A program made the translations under genes and the position numbers. A stretch of DNA of 64,000 nt from Immersiella caudata (taxonomy: Eukaryota; Ascomycota; Sordariomycetes; Sordariales; Lasiosphaeriaceae): contig JAULSU010000001.1 of assembly GCA_030512335.1 (NCBI GenBank), forward strand, positions 3,038,001 through 3,102,000, in the 5' to 3' direction. Shown piece by piece: positions 1 through 12,178 of the stretch; the first letter of the stretch is position 1, and each line of letters starts with the position of its first letter. The notes beneath the pieces are model-generated. The model saw only the letters and a list, made by a program, of their open reading frames with translations, did not search any database and was not told where the DNA came from.

Positions 1-709
1 GGACGCGGCCAGGGGTACCGACGATGATCTGGGGACCATCCTGGATAGCCTTGATGTCGTCACGGATAGCAGTACCTCCAATGCAGGCGTGGGTATCGAT
101 GTTCATGAAGTCGCCGATAGCGATAACGACCTTCTGGATCTGCTGCGCAAGCTCACGAGTAGGGGCAAGGATGAGGGCCTGGCACTTCTTGAGCTCGGGG
201 TCGATGTTCTGGAGAACGGAGATGGAGAAGGTAGCAGTCTTGCCAGTACCGGACTGGGCCTGGGCGATAACGTCGCGACCTTGTGCACGTTAGTCGAGCG
301 CATGTTCTCCAACTGAAGAATTCTGGCTTACCCTGAATGACGGGCATAATAGCACGCTGCTGGATAGCTGACGGGCGCTCGAAACCGTAGGCATAGATGC
401 CTTGAACATGTCAGCGGTCGCGAACCTGTCGAGTGTAACATCGACGCTTACCGCGGAGGAGCTCAGATTTGAGCTTCATGTCATCGAAAGAATCAACGAT
501 CTCATCGTAGTTAGACTCGATCTGTCCTGTGTAGGTGAAGTTGTGTCAGCGACCATAATGCTGTTCAGTTTGCGACCGCACGAGCGAGAGGGGAGAGCGA
601 GGAGGCTGCGAGATCGGCACAGCTCCCTGCGACAAGGCGCTCATGATGCAAGTCGAGGCGAGATAAACGTACCCTCCTGGAGGTCCTCGAGTCCCTTGTC
701 GGTAGCCAT
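1..709 (-). CDS. tif1: Translation initiation factor eIF4A, ATP-dependent RNA helicase (5' part, runs off the window)
   Basis: DEAD-box helicase of the eIF4F complex, which unwinds mRNA 5' leaders for ribosome loading in the cytoplasm. Four exons on the minus strand: 673-709, 452-526, 332-400 and <1-279. Joined, they give about 153 N-terminal residues with the eIF4A-type acidic N-terminus, the Q motif (FERPSAIQQ), Walker A (AQSGTGKT), motif Ia (PTRELAQQ) and the TPGRV motif at the window edge. All three introns have GT/AG ends and keep the frame. The DEAD box and the C-terminal RecA domain lie outside the window. The start is the only ATG that gives the conserved N-terminus. The gene diverges from the F-box/JmjC gene, with about 0.67 kb between them. 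Family assignment is firm; the symbol follows the yeast name. Confidence 0.93.
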
Positions 710-1375
710 GATTGCGGTTGAGTTGCGCAAAAATCTCCAGATCCAAAGCCGCCTGGGTTGGACCTAGAAATAAATACCGTCGAAGTGGAAGGTGGGGCAA
801 ACGAGGAAAAAATCCGCAGTTCTCGGCGCGAGCACTGGCTGCAGAAAATTCTCAGCGGAATTAGATTAGCTGAATGGAAATAGATTCAAAGTTCTCAGAA
901 ATGAGAACAGGAGAATCTATGAAATGTCGTCACGGTGCGTTGGTTGTACTTGGTGAAGTGTGATGTTCAGAAGAAGAACGAACACAGGCTGGGGGGGACG
1001 ATAAAATTTCATTTGCTCTGGGAAGTTTAGCACAATTTATTGCCGCCTGAGGCAGCCACGGCAGCCCCTCCCAACCCAAAAAAAAAATGCATGGTGGGAT
1101 GGTGGGGCAACATGTTCTACCTGATTAGATTCCGTCTGCTTTCCAGGGGCAAATCCTGGCACTCGAACCTACACTACCCACGTTCTTGCTTAGGGAATTA
1201 ATTTTTTTGGGAGGGCTTCAATGTACAGCTTCTTTGGGCGGGGCACACCTTCAAACTCGGGCAGCGCATACCGGTCATACGCCTTGTCAGATTTTGACTC
1301 ACATTCACTCGACTCACTCCTTCAGTAAACCGAGGAGGCTCGGCTCCCTCAACCAATTAAGATTTCCACCCACGC
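710..1375. other. Divergent intergenic region
   Basis: Shared upstream region of the eIF4A gene (-) and the F-box/JmjC gene (+). Short A tracts and pyrimidine-rich stretches are visible. No open frame with protein-like composition was found. Confidence 0.6.
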
Positions 1376-3353
1376 ATGCTATTGGCTCTTGAACGGGTTC
1401 CCGGTTTGCCCAAAATGCTTCTTTCCGACGACCAACACCAAGCTTCTGATATCGACTTTGGGTTGAACGGCACTGGGACTCATCGAATGACCAAGGACCG
1501 GGATGGGTCATCTATCCCAATCTACCCTTTCGGACTTAAACCCCTGGGCAATAAATATTTCTCCAGTGGCGATGATGCTCGGAACTCGCTGAAGGGGGCG
1601 TTGAAGATTCTACCCGACGAGATGCTCATGCAGCTTCTTGAGTATCTAGATCAGCGCACCCTCAGGCTACTTGGCTACACCTGCCGCTTCCTTTTTGCGT
1701 TGAGTATATCTGACGACCTGTGGAAGGCAATTTTCTTGGAGTGAGTGCGCCAAGCCCCGTTGTCATCCTTCAGGTCAGCTGCCGTACGATTTTGGCACAA
1801 AGCTAAGCAATTATTGTTGCCGCGGTATTGTTGTGACGCACAAAGATTGACTCACGAGCTCAGAGCAAGGCTTCTAAAGCGTTTGCTAACAAGTATGGCA
1901 GATCGACCCTTCAAAGGAGTGCTTCCTTTGAGTGGTGCGGGTTGTGGAGATCAACCGTGCTGAACCTCTCGCCTGGGAAACAGGCACGGGTAGACTGCCG
2001 CAATGTCTTTTCAGATGTGCTGCACCGCCCTTTCGCTTGCAGTCAAATATCGCTGAGACCTTACAAGTCCAACATCCCTGCAGCGAACAGGATTGATCGT
2101 CTTGAAAACCTCTCGTACGCAGAGTTTGCCGAGAGATGGAGCAACAAACCGTTCATCTTGACAGACTGCATCCGTGCTTGGCCTGCATACCAGTCATGGA
2201 CTATCGAAACTCTTGCTAAGCGTTATTCAGACGTCAGTTTTCGGGCAGAGGCTGTGGACTGGTGGACCTTTCGCACATATTGCCAGTACATGGCGAACAA
2301 CCATGATGAGAGTCCGCTCTATCTCTTTGACAAAAATTTTGCTGAGAAGATGAGACTCCAGATAGGGGCAAGCGAAGGTGATGGCCTCGCATACTGGAAC
2401 CCCCAATGCTTTGGCTCCGACCTTTTCGAAGTCCTGGGCGCAGAGAGGCCAGCACACCGATGGTTGATCATCGGACCTGAGAGATCCGGGTCTACATTTC
2501 ACAAAGATCCTAACGCCACGAGCGCATGGAACGCCGTGATTCAGGGCGAGAAGTACTGGATCATGTTCCCGCCTTCAGCGTCCGTTCCTGGTGTCTTCGT
2601 CTGTATGTGCGATTCCTGCTCTTTTTTGCCCCTTCAGTCCCAGTAGGAAGAGGAGGAGTAGCCCCTGAGACATGCAAACATTGTCCCAAAATGGAAGTTA
2701 GTAGCTGACATCGACCACCAGCAGAAGACAACAGCGAAGTTACCAGCCCCCTCAGCATCGCGGAGTGGCTCTTAGAGTTCCATGCCGAGGCTCGCCGCAC
2801 ACCAGGTTGCAGGGAAGGTGTTTGTAGGAGTGGAGAAATTCTACATGTGCCGAGCGGCTGGTGGCATCGTATGTGCAATTCCTGCTGTTTTTTTGCCCCT
2901 CTGGTCTTTTTGCCCTGGTGTCTCAGGAGGATGAGGAGAAGTTACCTCCTCAGACCTCCTGAGACATGCAAGCATTGTCCAAAAATGGAAGTTAGTAGCT
3001 GATATCGATTACCAGTTGTCGTGAATCTCGAAGGAGGAATCGCCTTAACTCAGAACTTTGTACCCAAGTCACACCTTGCCGACGTCTTGTCGTTTCTGCG
3101 GGATCGACCAGATCAAGTTTCAGGCTTTGACAAGGCCGTCACCGACCCTTACGGCCTCTTCTCTAGTCGCCTCAAGGAGGAGTATCCCGAGCTTCTGGAG
3201 GAGGGGCTGAAGCAGTTGGCAGAGAGGCAGAAGAAAAGAAGATGGGACATGGTGGTCAGCGGCAATGATGCTGAAGAAGGTTCATCTCCAAAGAAAGCCA
3301 CGGGATTTAGCTTCGGGTTTGGGTTTGGGGGTGAGGATGGCGAAATTCCTTGA
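1376..3353 (+). CDS. F-box and JmjC-domain protein (JMJD6-like 2-oxoglutarate oxygenase)
   Basis: Predicted Fe(II)/2-oxoglutarate-dependent oxygenase fused to an F-box. Exons 1376-1740, 1902-2602, 2722-2868 and 3016-3353 give 516 residues in one frame. An F-box-like segment (LPDEMLMQLLEYLDQRTL) lies at about residues 80-120. The cupin core follows, with metal ligands H322 and D324 (FHKDPN), a second histidine H404 (VPSGWWH), and K339 placed 15 residues after the aspartate as in JMJD6. The catalytic set therefore looks intact. A second in-frame ATG at 1415 could be the real start. F-box/JmjC proteins may act as hydroxylases or demethylases; the substrate here is unknown, and an SCF link is only inferred. 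Introns 2 and 3 are near-copies of each other, annotated separately. Intron 2 separates the HxD from the second His; intron 3 begins one base after the H404 codon. Confidence 0.88.
2603..2721 (+). repeat. Introner-like intron, family A copy 1
   Basis: Intron 2 of the F-box/JmjC gene, 119 bp, GT...AG, with a CTGAC branch motif near the 3' end. Its first 18 bases match intron 3 with one mismatch and its last 30 with three. The two introns also share CTGAGACATGCAA internally. The flanking exon sequence is not duplicated, so only the intron was copied. The third copy is at 60512-60667 on the minus strand. Confidence 0.85.
2869..3015 (+). repeat. Introner-like intron, family A copy 2
   Basis: Intron 3 of the F-box/JmjC gene, 147 bp. 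It carries a perfect 10-bp inverted repeat, TCTCAGGAGG at 2921-2930 and CCTCCTGAGA at 2955-2964, suggesting a folded RNA as reported for fungal introner-like elements. Copy 1 is shorter and lacks a clear version of the hairpin. Confidence 0.85.
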
Positions 3354-5025
3354 GATACCCACCGGCTGCTCTATGAGGATTCGGGAACTGACTCCTTTGG
3401 CCCGTTCTGAGCGCATTACTGGCATTGAGGGAGCTGACTGATCTAGGTAAAGAATAGCTGCCCGATTTCTTTGGGCCGAGTGTTTATTAACATTCGTCAC
3501 TTGTGACTTAGCGTGGTTAGAACCAGCTGTGGAAGTTGTGAGGTTGTCGATGTGCGATGCCGGAGAGGTGTGTTGAACGAAATGAGTCGGTTTTAGATGC
3601 AGAGAGGCATTGGATAGGTCTTTCCATGCCCCCAAAACCTACCATTTGCAATTGAAGAGAAGGCATGTGGCAGGTCAAACCATGTGGGAGGGGAGAGGAT
3701 GGCAAACTCGCTCCGTCCACCACGCGACAAGTCAACAAGTGAGCGGAAATGAACATTCTCAACTGGCCCCCCAACCAACCTCTGCCACTCTCGCCACACG
3801 CAAACCGTATTGACGCAGAGGTCTTAGTAAAGGGAAGAACTGTCCGATAGTCGCTGCGCCATGAACTATTTGTGGGCAACATGCTTTCAAGCAAGTCCCG
3901 GACTTCGAGACGCTCTTGGCGGTCTCTTTCAGAATGGCTTTTGTGATGTTCGTTGCTGGTTACCCAAGTACTGACGAAGAAGCTCTGGGAGGTGGAGCAC
4001 AGCAGCTATCCCTCTTCGATGTGCACATGGAAAGGTAACACAGTAGGATGACAGAGTACAGACCGGTCCATGAATATCAAAACGGGCCGGCTTCACCATT
4101 CTGCTTGGAAATGCACCGATGGCCCGTCGCCGCCGGTTCCTGCTTTGGTTGGATGAACGATTCAGGTCTAACCAGCTCTGGCCGATCGAGGCACATTCCA
4201 CTTAGGCGCAGGGAGCGAGTCTCTCAGGCTCCAGCTGGTGGTCCCTGCGCTCAGGTGGATGGGTCGCCAGAGGATCCGAGCGCAATCCAATGGGAAAGCT
4301 GCAGACGTGCCCAGCCCCGAGATGCGATGACCCAACCTTACTGTGCACTGTGCGCATCTGTACCCCACGCGCCTGCCCGTCGCTTTCCCTCTCAGCCCCC
4401 TCTCAGCACGCCCCCTACCTTACTCTCCACCCTTCCGCCGACCAGCTGCATTCACCTCCGCAGAGGTGTGTTGCTGACGACCGCGATCGCAGCTGAAGCT
4501 GTCTGTCACTGCCTGCTTTCCTAGTTTTACGAACGCACCGCACCTGACCTGGGCCCTCCAACCCACCCGCCGGTTTGCGGCACGGCTTCGCAACTCCGTC
4601 GACCCTACCTGCGATCGGATCATCATCCTCAGCAACGCTCCCCACCAACGCGCTCCTCCCGTTCTACTTTTTCATGTGCAAATCCACCGGCGTCGGCATC
4701 TCCTTTCATACCGCACACACCAGCATGACAATATGCGTCTTTGTTGCCTCCTCCGCCACGTCTTCTTATGACCCAACCCCTGAATAGCAAAGTCTGCGCA
4801 GCTTCTGGCCTCTCCAGCTGGCTGCTTTATCATCAAATCTCCGCCCCCCGCGAAACAAGACCACCATTTTATCCCGTTCCAGCATTCTGTCAACCGCCAA
4901 ACCCCCGCAACTTGCTCGACAGTCCCGACCGCTAGCCCGAGTCCGAGCCCCGTAGACTGCACCGACCAGGCCTCCCAGAGCGCAACGCCGACCGACCAGA
5001 CGCCTGACCCCATACAGCTGCGAAC
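3354..5025. other. Intergenic region without a recognisable gene
   Basis: 3' flank of the JmjC gene and upstream region of the CCCH/Smr gene. The last 600 bases are rich in C and T, as in many fungal promoters and leaders. Open frames up to 158 codons exist, but their composition looks random and none has a recognisable domain. Confidence 0.5.
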
Positions 5026-7344
5026 ATGGTGTCAGACGAGACATATGAGCTCTGCCTTCCAATCCTCCAGGATACGAGCATCGAGGACGAAGACAAGACG
5101 GACAAGCTCGAGGAGCTACTGAGGGACAAGACGAACTTAACTGGGCAGGCGCTTGAGAATGCGGTGCTGGACGCGTTATGGAGGTTTCGGGACGGAGGAG
5201 GCCACGCCACCTCACCGCCGCCCATACGGCAAACCATTCTTCGCCGACCGTCCCCGGCCTCCTGGCGTGGCTCCGGGACTCCGATGTCCGGGTCCCCTCG
5301 CTTAGGCGTCAGCCCGCTCGCCCCGCCTGGATTCGTGCCGACAACCTTCAGCCGAACCAAGTCATCCACGGCTTCACCCTTCGGCTCACCCCGCCCATCA
5401 CCCCGCCTTGCGTTTGCCGCACCGGTTCCCCACAGTCCGAACCTGAATGCCTACCAGTTCGCCACAGACGATACGCCGTCGCAGGAGGTATTCGGGGACT
5501 ATCAGTCTGACAATGTGGATTGGCTAGTCAGCGACGATGCTCTCAGCGTCACTTCTTCTGTTGGGGGATCGAGTGGCCTAAACGTCGCTGCGCCGGAGTT
5601 CGCGCCGACGCAGCAAAACGACATGACGCCCTATGATATGTTGAGATCTATCCTCGGACAATCAAAAACCGACGAGGAGATCGGCGCGGCCCTCGCCATG
5701 CACGGTTACGACCTAGGTGCCACTGTTGCTGCTATTATGGATACTCAGATGCAGGATAACCTCGCCCTGGCCGCTCAGGCGGCACAGGCCGAAGAGGCCC
5801 GTGTTGTTGTAATTGGCAAATCCATGACTCCCGATGCGCGGCCCACGACCCCTGCCGAGCAAAAGTCCGGTGTCATCTGCAAGTTCTTCCTGTCTACGGG
5901 ACAGTGTCTTCGATCTGATTGCCGGTTCAGCCATGATTTGAGCTCCCACATCTGCAAGTAAGTCAGGCTCGCTACCCAGAGATGGAATGAAATCTAACGG
6001 AGCTCCAGGTATTGGGTTGCGGGCAACTGCCTGGCTGGGAACACGTGCATTTTCTCGCACGATCCGGCGCATCTTGTCAACCGACTCCACATCGACGGCT
6101 CAAGCACGCCCCCCACACAACATGCCACCGTTAACGTGCAGGATTACAACAGCTTCCCCGCCTTGCAACCTGGCACACCAGAGCAGGTTTCGATATACCC
6201 GGCCACAGGAAACTACCCCGCGGTTGGTGTCACGCCTCCCCCGGGCTTCAAGTCACACCATGCCTATCCAGACCGCCCTCGTTCCCGGCCGAGCAGTCGC
6301 CACCAGCAGCAGAAGGACATTGCTCCAGCGGCGCCGTCGCTCGACGATGCAGACGCTTTCCCGTCCCTAAGTTCCGCCTCTGCCAAGCAGGCCAAAAAGC
6401 ACCACGGCAAGAGGGGTGGTCACGGTCACGGGCACAAGGAGAACTTTACTCCCAGCACTCTGGCTGATATCGTGAAGATGTCTCCATCGCCCACTCCAGG
6501 AGCGTCTCGACAGGATCGCAAGATTGCCCGGAATGGTAGCGCTACCAGCATCCGGAACGGAGAGAACAGCTTGGCTGCCCAGGCGATTCCTAACCCCAAG
6601 CACATTCCGTGGCTCGAGACAGGCGAGAAGGCCAACAAGGCGTACCTCAAGGCCCGCCAGGAAGCCATTAAGCATGGTGGCCTCCGGAACAAATTCCTCC
6701 AAAGGTAAGAGGCTGTGGGCCAAGTCAGTTGTGTCAAGTACAGAATGCTGACAAAGTGTAGCGCTGCCCAGGCCTGGAACCGGAACGATGCACGGGCCGC
6801 AAAGGCTCTTAGCCTGCGTGGCCAGAGCGAGAACGATCTCATGAGGAAAGCTCATCGCGAAGCCGCAAACCAGCTGTACGAAGAACGCAACAGGGACAGA
6901 GCTAACTGCCCAGAAGTCTACGTTGACCTGCATGGCCTGCACCCCGATGAGGCCGTGGAGTACCTTGAAGGGATTCTCATGGAGAACAGCACGGAAAGCC
7001 GCCCGATCTATGCCATCACAGGCACAGGCCATCATAGCAAGAACGGCAAGGATAAAGTGGGCAAGGCACTGCGAGGGTTCCTCAACGAGTGGCGTTATGC
7101 CTATCGAGAGTTTTCTGTACCCGGCGATAGGAACAGCATGGGTGGAATCCTCGGAATCGACGCCCGGAGCTGGGACAGGTCCCTGTCAAAGGACGGCGTC
7201 ACGCTCTCCAAGAAGGACGACGAGGGCAAGGAAGAAGTGGATATTCTGGCGCAGGGAGTTGAGATCGGTGAGGGCAAAGTGAGGTTGCTTGTCAGGGACA
7301 CATCAGTGAAAGAGCCGCCCAAAGGCCCATCCAGGGGTCGATGA
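5026..7344 (+). CDS. CCCH zinc-finger and Smr-domain protein (Cue2-like RNA endonuclease family)
   Basis: Exons 5026-5957, 6009-6704 and 6762-7344 encode 736 residues. A UBA/CUE-like helical segment lies near residues 205-235 (MLRSILGQSKTDEEIG). Two CCCH zinc fingers flank the first intron (CKFFLSTGQC... and CKYWVAGNC...). A DUF1771-like helix (ARAAKALSLRGQSENDL) precedes a C-terminal Smr domain from about residue 590, with the VDLHGLHPDEA motif and the TGTGHHS motif. Smr domains of the Cue2/N4BP2 group cleave mRNA at stalled ribosomes in no-go decay. The combination of ubiquitin-binding fold, zinc fingers and Smr supports a cytoplasmic RNA-quality-control role, inferred rather than shown. 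The middle is disordered and Ser/Pro-rich. Exon joins restore a continuous frame through both fingers. Confidence 0.88.
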
Positions 7345-8215
7345 TGGGCAGGCACCGAGAGCTGGCCTGCAGCGATGCAAGTGCCCCTTATACCTTATTA
7401 CTATAGACGCAGAAGCAGTAAAAGAGGCGGCTAGCAGAGGACTTGATTTCGTCATGAGGAATAAGGACCCCTAATTGCCATTCTACAGGAGCCCCACACA
7501 TTGACCACGGAAGCTGAGTGCGATGGCCCCTGGCGGACCTAGAACGGGTGGTGACGGATAAGTAGCCTCGTAACCTGTCGCCGAATGAAGCAAGGGCACT
7601 AAATTGACCGCATCCATGCGATGACGTTGAGTTGCCTCATGCGCAAGCACATGCACGCTGCAGCAGCGGCAACGGCCCAGACTTTTGCCAGTGAGCATCC
7701 ACATCAATTCTCTACTTGATCAACAGCATCGCCGCCATAAGAAACCGCCTGGATCAAGAACCTCGCGATTGAGAATTACTCTACCGACAGTACACCCTGG
7801 TCTTCAGCGGCGTTCTTGGCATGAGCTTGACAATTTGCCCCCCCCCTGTTTCCCATAAGCCAAGTCATCTTGCGGCTGAGCCACATCCCACCCTTTTCGT
7901 CTGTGCAACGTTGCTGATCAGAGCCAAGACCCTGAACCGCAGGCTGACGGAAAAGTGGCCGACGCCAGAACATTGTCTCGCACTTTCTCACGATAATCTT
8001 CTTTCTGCCCGTTTTCTAGTTTTGGGTACCAGTCGCTCAAAACTCCATTTTTGAACGCACTCAATGGCCGAGACAAGGTAGCACCACCAATCCTCTAACC
8101 CGCAATTCCCACGCCGGTAAGGTAGCGACGCCTCGCGCCGACTCAAGCAAGGCACAAAGCCCGGGGGCAACACCGCTGCCTCTCCCGCGCCATCGCTCAG
8201 CGCCAAATCGCAGCC
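7345..8215. other. Intergenic region
   Basis: 3' end of the CCCH/Smr gene and promoter of the TVP38-like gene. A run of cytosines occurs near 7840. No protein-like open frame, tRNA or repeat array was seen. Confidence 0.5.
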
Positions 8216-9553
8216 ATGTTCCCATCCAGCGACAACGCGCCCTCCCTGACGGGCCTCACCACTAGCCCGAGCTATCCGCGCTCGGCCAGCCCCGCCTCAA
8301 CGACCACCTCGTCCAAAACACCCACCTCACCTCACGTCTCCTCCCCCAACCAAAGCTCCAACCTACCGCCCTGGGCTCGCCGTCCCTCCACAACCTCCAC
8401 GCGCCGCCTCTCCATGCGACGCTCGCCGTACTCCGTCTCCCAATCCGAACCACCCTTCCATACGCGCCTCCTCCGCGGCGTCGTCAACCTCGGCAACCAG
8501 GCCTTGCGCCTCTTCATCTCACTCTCCCCGCTCTACCAACTACTCGTGGTCGTCGCCGGTATCGTCACCTTCGTTCTCGGAATTCTTGCCCTTGTGTACT
8601 CGCACAAAATCTTCGCCTGGCTTTCCCCCATCGCCAAAACCTGGCGTGAACTACCAGCGGGATGGTTATTAGTCTGGCTGCTCGCTTTCGTCTGCGCCTT
8701 CCCGCCCATGATCGGCTATTCTACGGCCGTGACCATATCCGGATTCGTATACGGCTTTCCCTGGGGCTGGCCCATCGTAGCCACGGCTACCGTGGCTGGA
8801 AGTACGGCGGCGTTTTTCACGAGCAGAGGAGTGTTCAGTGGGTATGTCCACCGGCTGGTGGGCAAGGATCACAGGTTCGTCGCGCTAGGGCAGGTGCTGA
8901 GAAAGGACGGGCTGGGCGTGCTGGCTATGATCCGGTTTTGCCCGCTGCCATATAGTCTGAGCAACGGGTTTCTGGCAACGGTGCCGAGTATCAGGCCGTT
9001 GGGGTTTGCAGCTGCCACGGCTTGTGCTACGTATGTTGCTCCTTCCTTCTATTTATCCCAGGAACTTGGTAACTGACGCAAGTGGTGCAGTCCTAAATTA
9101 GCAGTTCATGTGTTCATCGGCAGCCGGCTTGCCCTCCTGGCCGACAGCGGTGACAAGATGAGCGGCGGTGATCGCGCCATCAACTACGCCAGTATGGCCT
9201 TCGGTGGTCTCCTCGGTTTCGTCGTTGGTCTCGTCATATACCGGCGCACAGTCGCACGCGCAGCCGAGCTCGCTGCCACGGAGGGCCTCGAAGGCGATGA
9301 GGATACCGCCGGCATGCTTCCCGGCGATGAGCTCGGAGATGATAATGGCTACGCCCATGGGGAGAACAGCAGGCTCGTCCGAGCCAATGCCGGTGATGTG
9401 GACGCTGCTGCACTGATGGATGACGACGACATTTCCCTGTGGGAGGCAGACGGCGTGGAGAACAACGGTTCATACAGGGACTGGGATGAGGAGGCCACGA
9501 TAGGAGGACCGGGCAGGAAAAGCAACGGTTTTGCTAATGGGCAAGGGAGGTGA
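8216..9553 (+). CDS. tvp38: Tvp38-type Golgi membrane protein (VTT/SNARE-associated domain)
   Basis: Two exons, 8216-9030 and 9091-9553, encode 425 residues. After a Ser/Pro-rich cytosolic N-terminus of about 90 residues come several membrane helices and the VTT (DedA-like) core, with the signature region IRFCPLPYSLSNGFLATVP followed by the glycine-rich segment split by the intron (ACAT|PKLAVHVFIGS). The C-terminal 110 residues are acidic and disordered. Yeast Tvp38 is a non-essential late-Golgi vesicle protein; VTT proteins are linked to lipid scrambling and vesicle traffic. The intron has GTATGT and CTGAC signals. Assignment rests on the core motif and topology. Confidence 0.9.
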
Positions 9554-9992
9554 TGTTGACTGTTATGATGGAGTGTATAGCTGCGAAGGATGCTTTCCCG
9601 GCGTTGCATATGCCGGCGTTTTGAAGAGTTGAGGGTAGGGTGCTCAGGCGTTTGGGTATATATAGTCCCCTTTAGATATGAGTTCCGGGCACTTGCAAAT
9701 ATTTGTTGTGTTCAGGATTTAGCTGCACATATTCATCAATCCAACCCAACCCCAAAACGAGCATTCCATTATCATGAAATTTCAATTTCACTGGCATCTA
9801 ACTACCTGCCAGATTGGCTCGTCATCATGTCATGTCGGGCGTTCCGCTATGCAACATGATAATTGGTATGGCATCCCAACTCCTCGCTATCCGAATCGAA
9901 TCCCGCCAGTACATAGGGCACTTGGTGGATGAAAAAAAAAATCGTAAAACAGCGCGCGCTAACAACGGAAACTACGTGTGAAAACTGATGGC
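9554..9992. other. Tail-to-tail intergenic region
   Basis: 3' flanks of the TVP38-like gene (+) and the unknown gene at 9993-11660 (-). A short TATATATAG stretch is present near 9657. Nothing else was found. Confidence 0.5.
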
Positions 9993-11660
9993 TCACTTCG
10001 CCTGATATCTTTGCATAAACTCGAGTGCTTGCTCTATCGGGTACCCGATGAAGACGGGACCGGAGATATTGAAAATCATTTGTGGCTGAGCTGCCGAAGT
10101 CTTCTCCGCCTGTGGTATCGCCATCGTCTCGGGGTTGATGAACGTTGGCATTGCATGCGATGGCCCTGCAGGCGGCATCTGAGTCTTGACTGGCGTGGAT
10201 GGCAGCTCATTTTCATGGTGCGGTTCGCGCCCTTGGTGGGATGTCTCGCCCATCTTAGCAAACGACGAGGGAAAGGGCATCTTCGTATGATCAAAAGGAC
10301 ACCTTCTGGGACCGCCTGGCTCTTTCGGCGTTTGGTGGGGAACTGGGGGCGCAGGCGGCGAGACTGGTCTCGCAGTGTCATCGGGATGAAACGTAGCCGC
10401 CACGGGCACCGAGATGCCCCAGGGTCGACTGGGAGACTCTCCAACTCTAACATCTCTCAAGGGGCGATCAAAGTGGCTCTCGCGGTCCTCGTCTACTGGT
10501 GCCTCATTTGCCTGCTCAGGGTCGCTAGCCGTGATCGTTTGCGCCCAATTCTCTACCCTTTTGTTGGGTAGGTTATCCGCCTCAGCCGCTTCTCCGTGAT
10601 CGCCTTCCGCCAGAGGCAGCATGGGCCGATGCAGCATACTGAGATCGTTGATCATGCTGACCAAATTGCCATATTTGGCATCAAGCTTTCTTATTTGCTC
10701 TTCATTCTTCTGGTAGCGCCCCACACAGACCTCGTGGCTCCTAGGAATCTCATGTTTATGCCTCTCCACATATCTAGCAATTTCCTCAGGCGAGTGCTTG
10801 TCTAGAAAGCGGATCGGGCATTTCGAGGCAGCAGGCGCGGGCACAGAGGTTGTCTCCTCGAGCATGGCAACGCAAATGGGAGCGGTTGATTTGTGTGGTG
10901 TCGGGTCAGCCGTTGTGCCGGTCAGGTCATTGGGAGGATCCGCCGCTTCAACGCTGCGAGAACTAGTCGGTGCTGGGGGTGGCGAGAACGGACAAGCCAA
11001 AAGGCCCTTTTTGCCTTCAACGGTGAAATCCTGCTCAAGGACTGTCGACATCGTGGTCACGGTTTCCGTCGGCGGCGAAGGAGAAGTGTCCTTGCTGGAT
11101 CTGCTGGCTTTACCGGCGTCGCTCATGCTGACAGCGAGTTGCTGGGCGGCCTTCCTGCCCTCCCTGATGAGCAATGCGACCTGATGCTGGCTTGTCCCAG
11201 ACTGTTTTGGTAGCGGTACGGCCGACGACGTGTCTGGAATGTGGTGCTCAAGAGCGGGAGGGAGCTGGAGCTTAGCTAGAATCTCCGACACCCTGGGTGC
11301 CCCAGGCGCATATTTATCGGCGAGATATTGGTACTAAAGCGGAGTCGCAGGTTAGCGTCTGCGGCTATCGCGTGGTGAGGCGGTCCAATTGCACATATGA
11401 GGGGGAATCAGAAAATTGGTTGTCGTCTCCATATGCCGTCGACCCTTCTAAAGAAGACGACTACAGATCTAGAGCTAAAGATATCATCACGAAATCCGGC
11501 GGGTGCGTAAAAGAAGAAGAAAAAAATGAGGTCATACCTGCTCGTGCGCATAACGCAGCTTGTGCTCCAGAATGGTGTTGCGATCGATCAGCGACTGAAC
11601 CTCGTCGGCAAGTGCATGGAAAGACCCAGCCAGAGTCTGGGCAAGGCGTACGTCGTTCAT
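9993..11660 (-). CDS. Conserved fungal protein of unknown function, coiled-coil N-terminus
   Basis: Two exons, 11538-11660 and 9993-11333, joined by a 204-bp intron with GTATGA, GCTAAC and TAG signals, giving 487 residues. The first exon (MNDVRLAQTLAG...) and the start of the second form an amphipathic, coiled-coil-like stretch to about residue 60. The middle is low-complexity Ser/Pro/Thr. A conserved-looking block (CPIRFLDKHSPEEIARYVERHK) sits near residues 205-230, followed by a helix-rich stretch to about 270. The C-terminal third is Pro-rich and includes a CPFDHTKMPFP segment. No catalytic motif, signal peptide or membrane helix was seen. I do not recognise a named family. The gene is convergent with the TVP38-like gene. 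Confidence 0.75.
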
Positions 11661-12178
11661 CCCATTGATGCCGTTGAGCGTGCGGGGGGCTCGCTTTTAA
11701 ACGGCGTTGAGGAAGACGCAGCTGATGAGCTGGGTAAAATGGGGAGCGCGCTGGAGGGGAAGGAGAGAATTGGTAAGCTCTTTTTTGCGCTGGAACTTAG
11801 TCAAGTTCAGCCCCACATGAGCTCCCCACCAACGGAGGTAGTTTGGCCGGCTCCGTTCGGCTGAGAGGTTGGCCCCACTACGGGTGCGTTAGGGGCCCAC
11901 AGTGCAACGGATGACCTTCCGGGTACAGGGCACCGTCGAGCTGAGCAGCCAGGAGCACAGCAGGCTGAAGCCCTCGCCGTGAAGTTCTCTCCTTAACTAG
12001 GTCTTCATCTCCAGGCCCAACAGCCTCCTGTACTTGTTGTCTTGATTGTGTTACAACAGTCTGGGTCCCTCTGCCTAGGCACCTTTGTTTGCACAACTTT
12101 ACCAACAGCTGAATTGACGCCGCCCCGCTTTCTTGGCATCCTGCTATAAGGCATCCTATCTTGTCGAAGAAGCTCAAA
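11661..12178. other. Intergenic region
   Basis: Upstream regions of the divergent unknown gene (-) and hydrolase gene (+). A minus-strand open frame of about 100 codons lies inside it without protein-like features. Confidence 0.45.

Noticed and set aside
1120..1175. Possible tRNA fragment (GGTTCGAGTGCC on the minus strand)
   Set aside because: Only a T-loop-like motif; no pairing acceptor or anticodon arm could be found around it.
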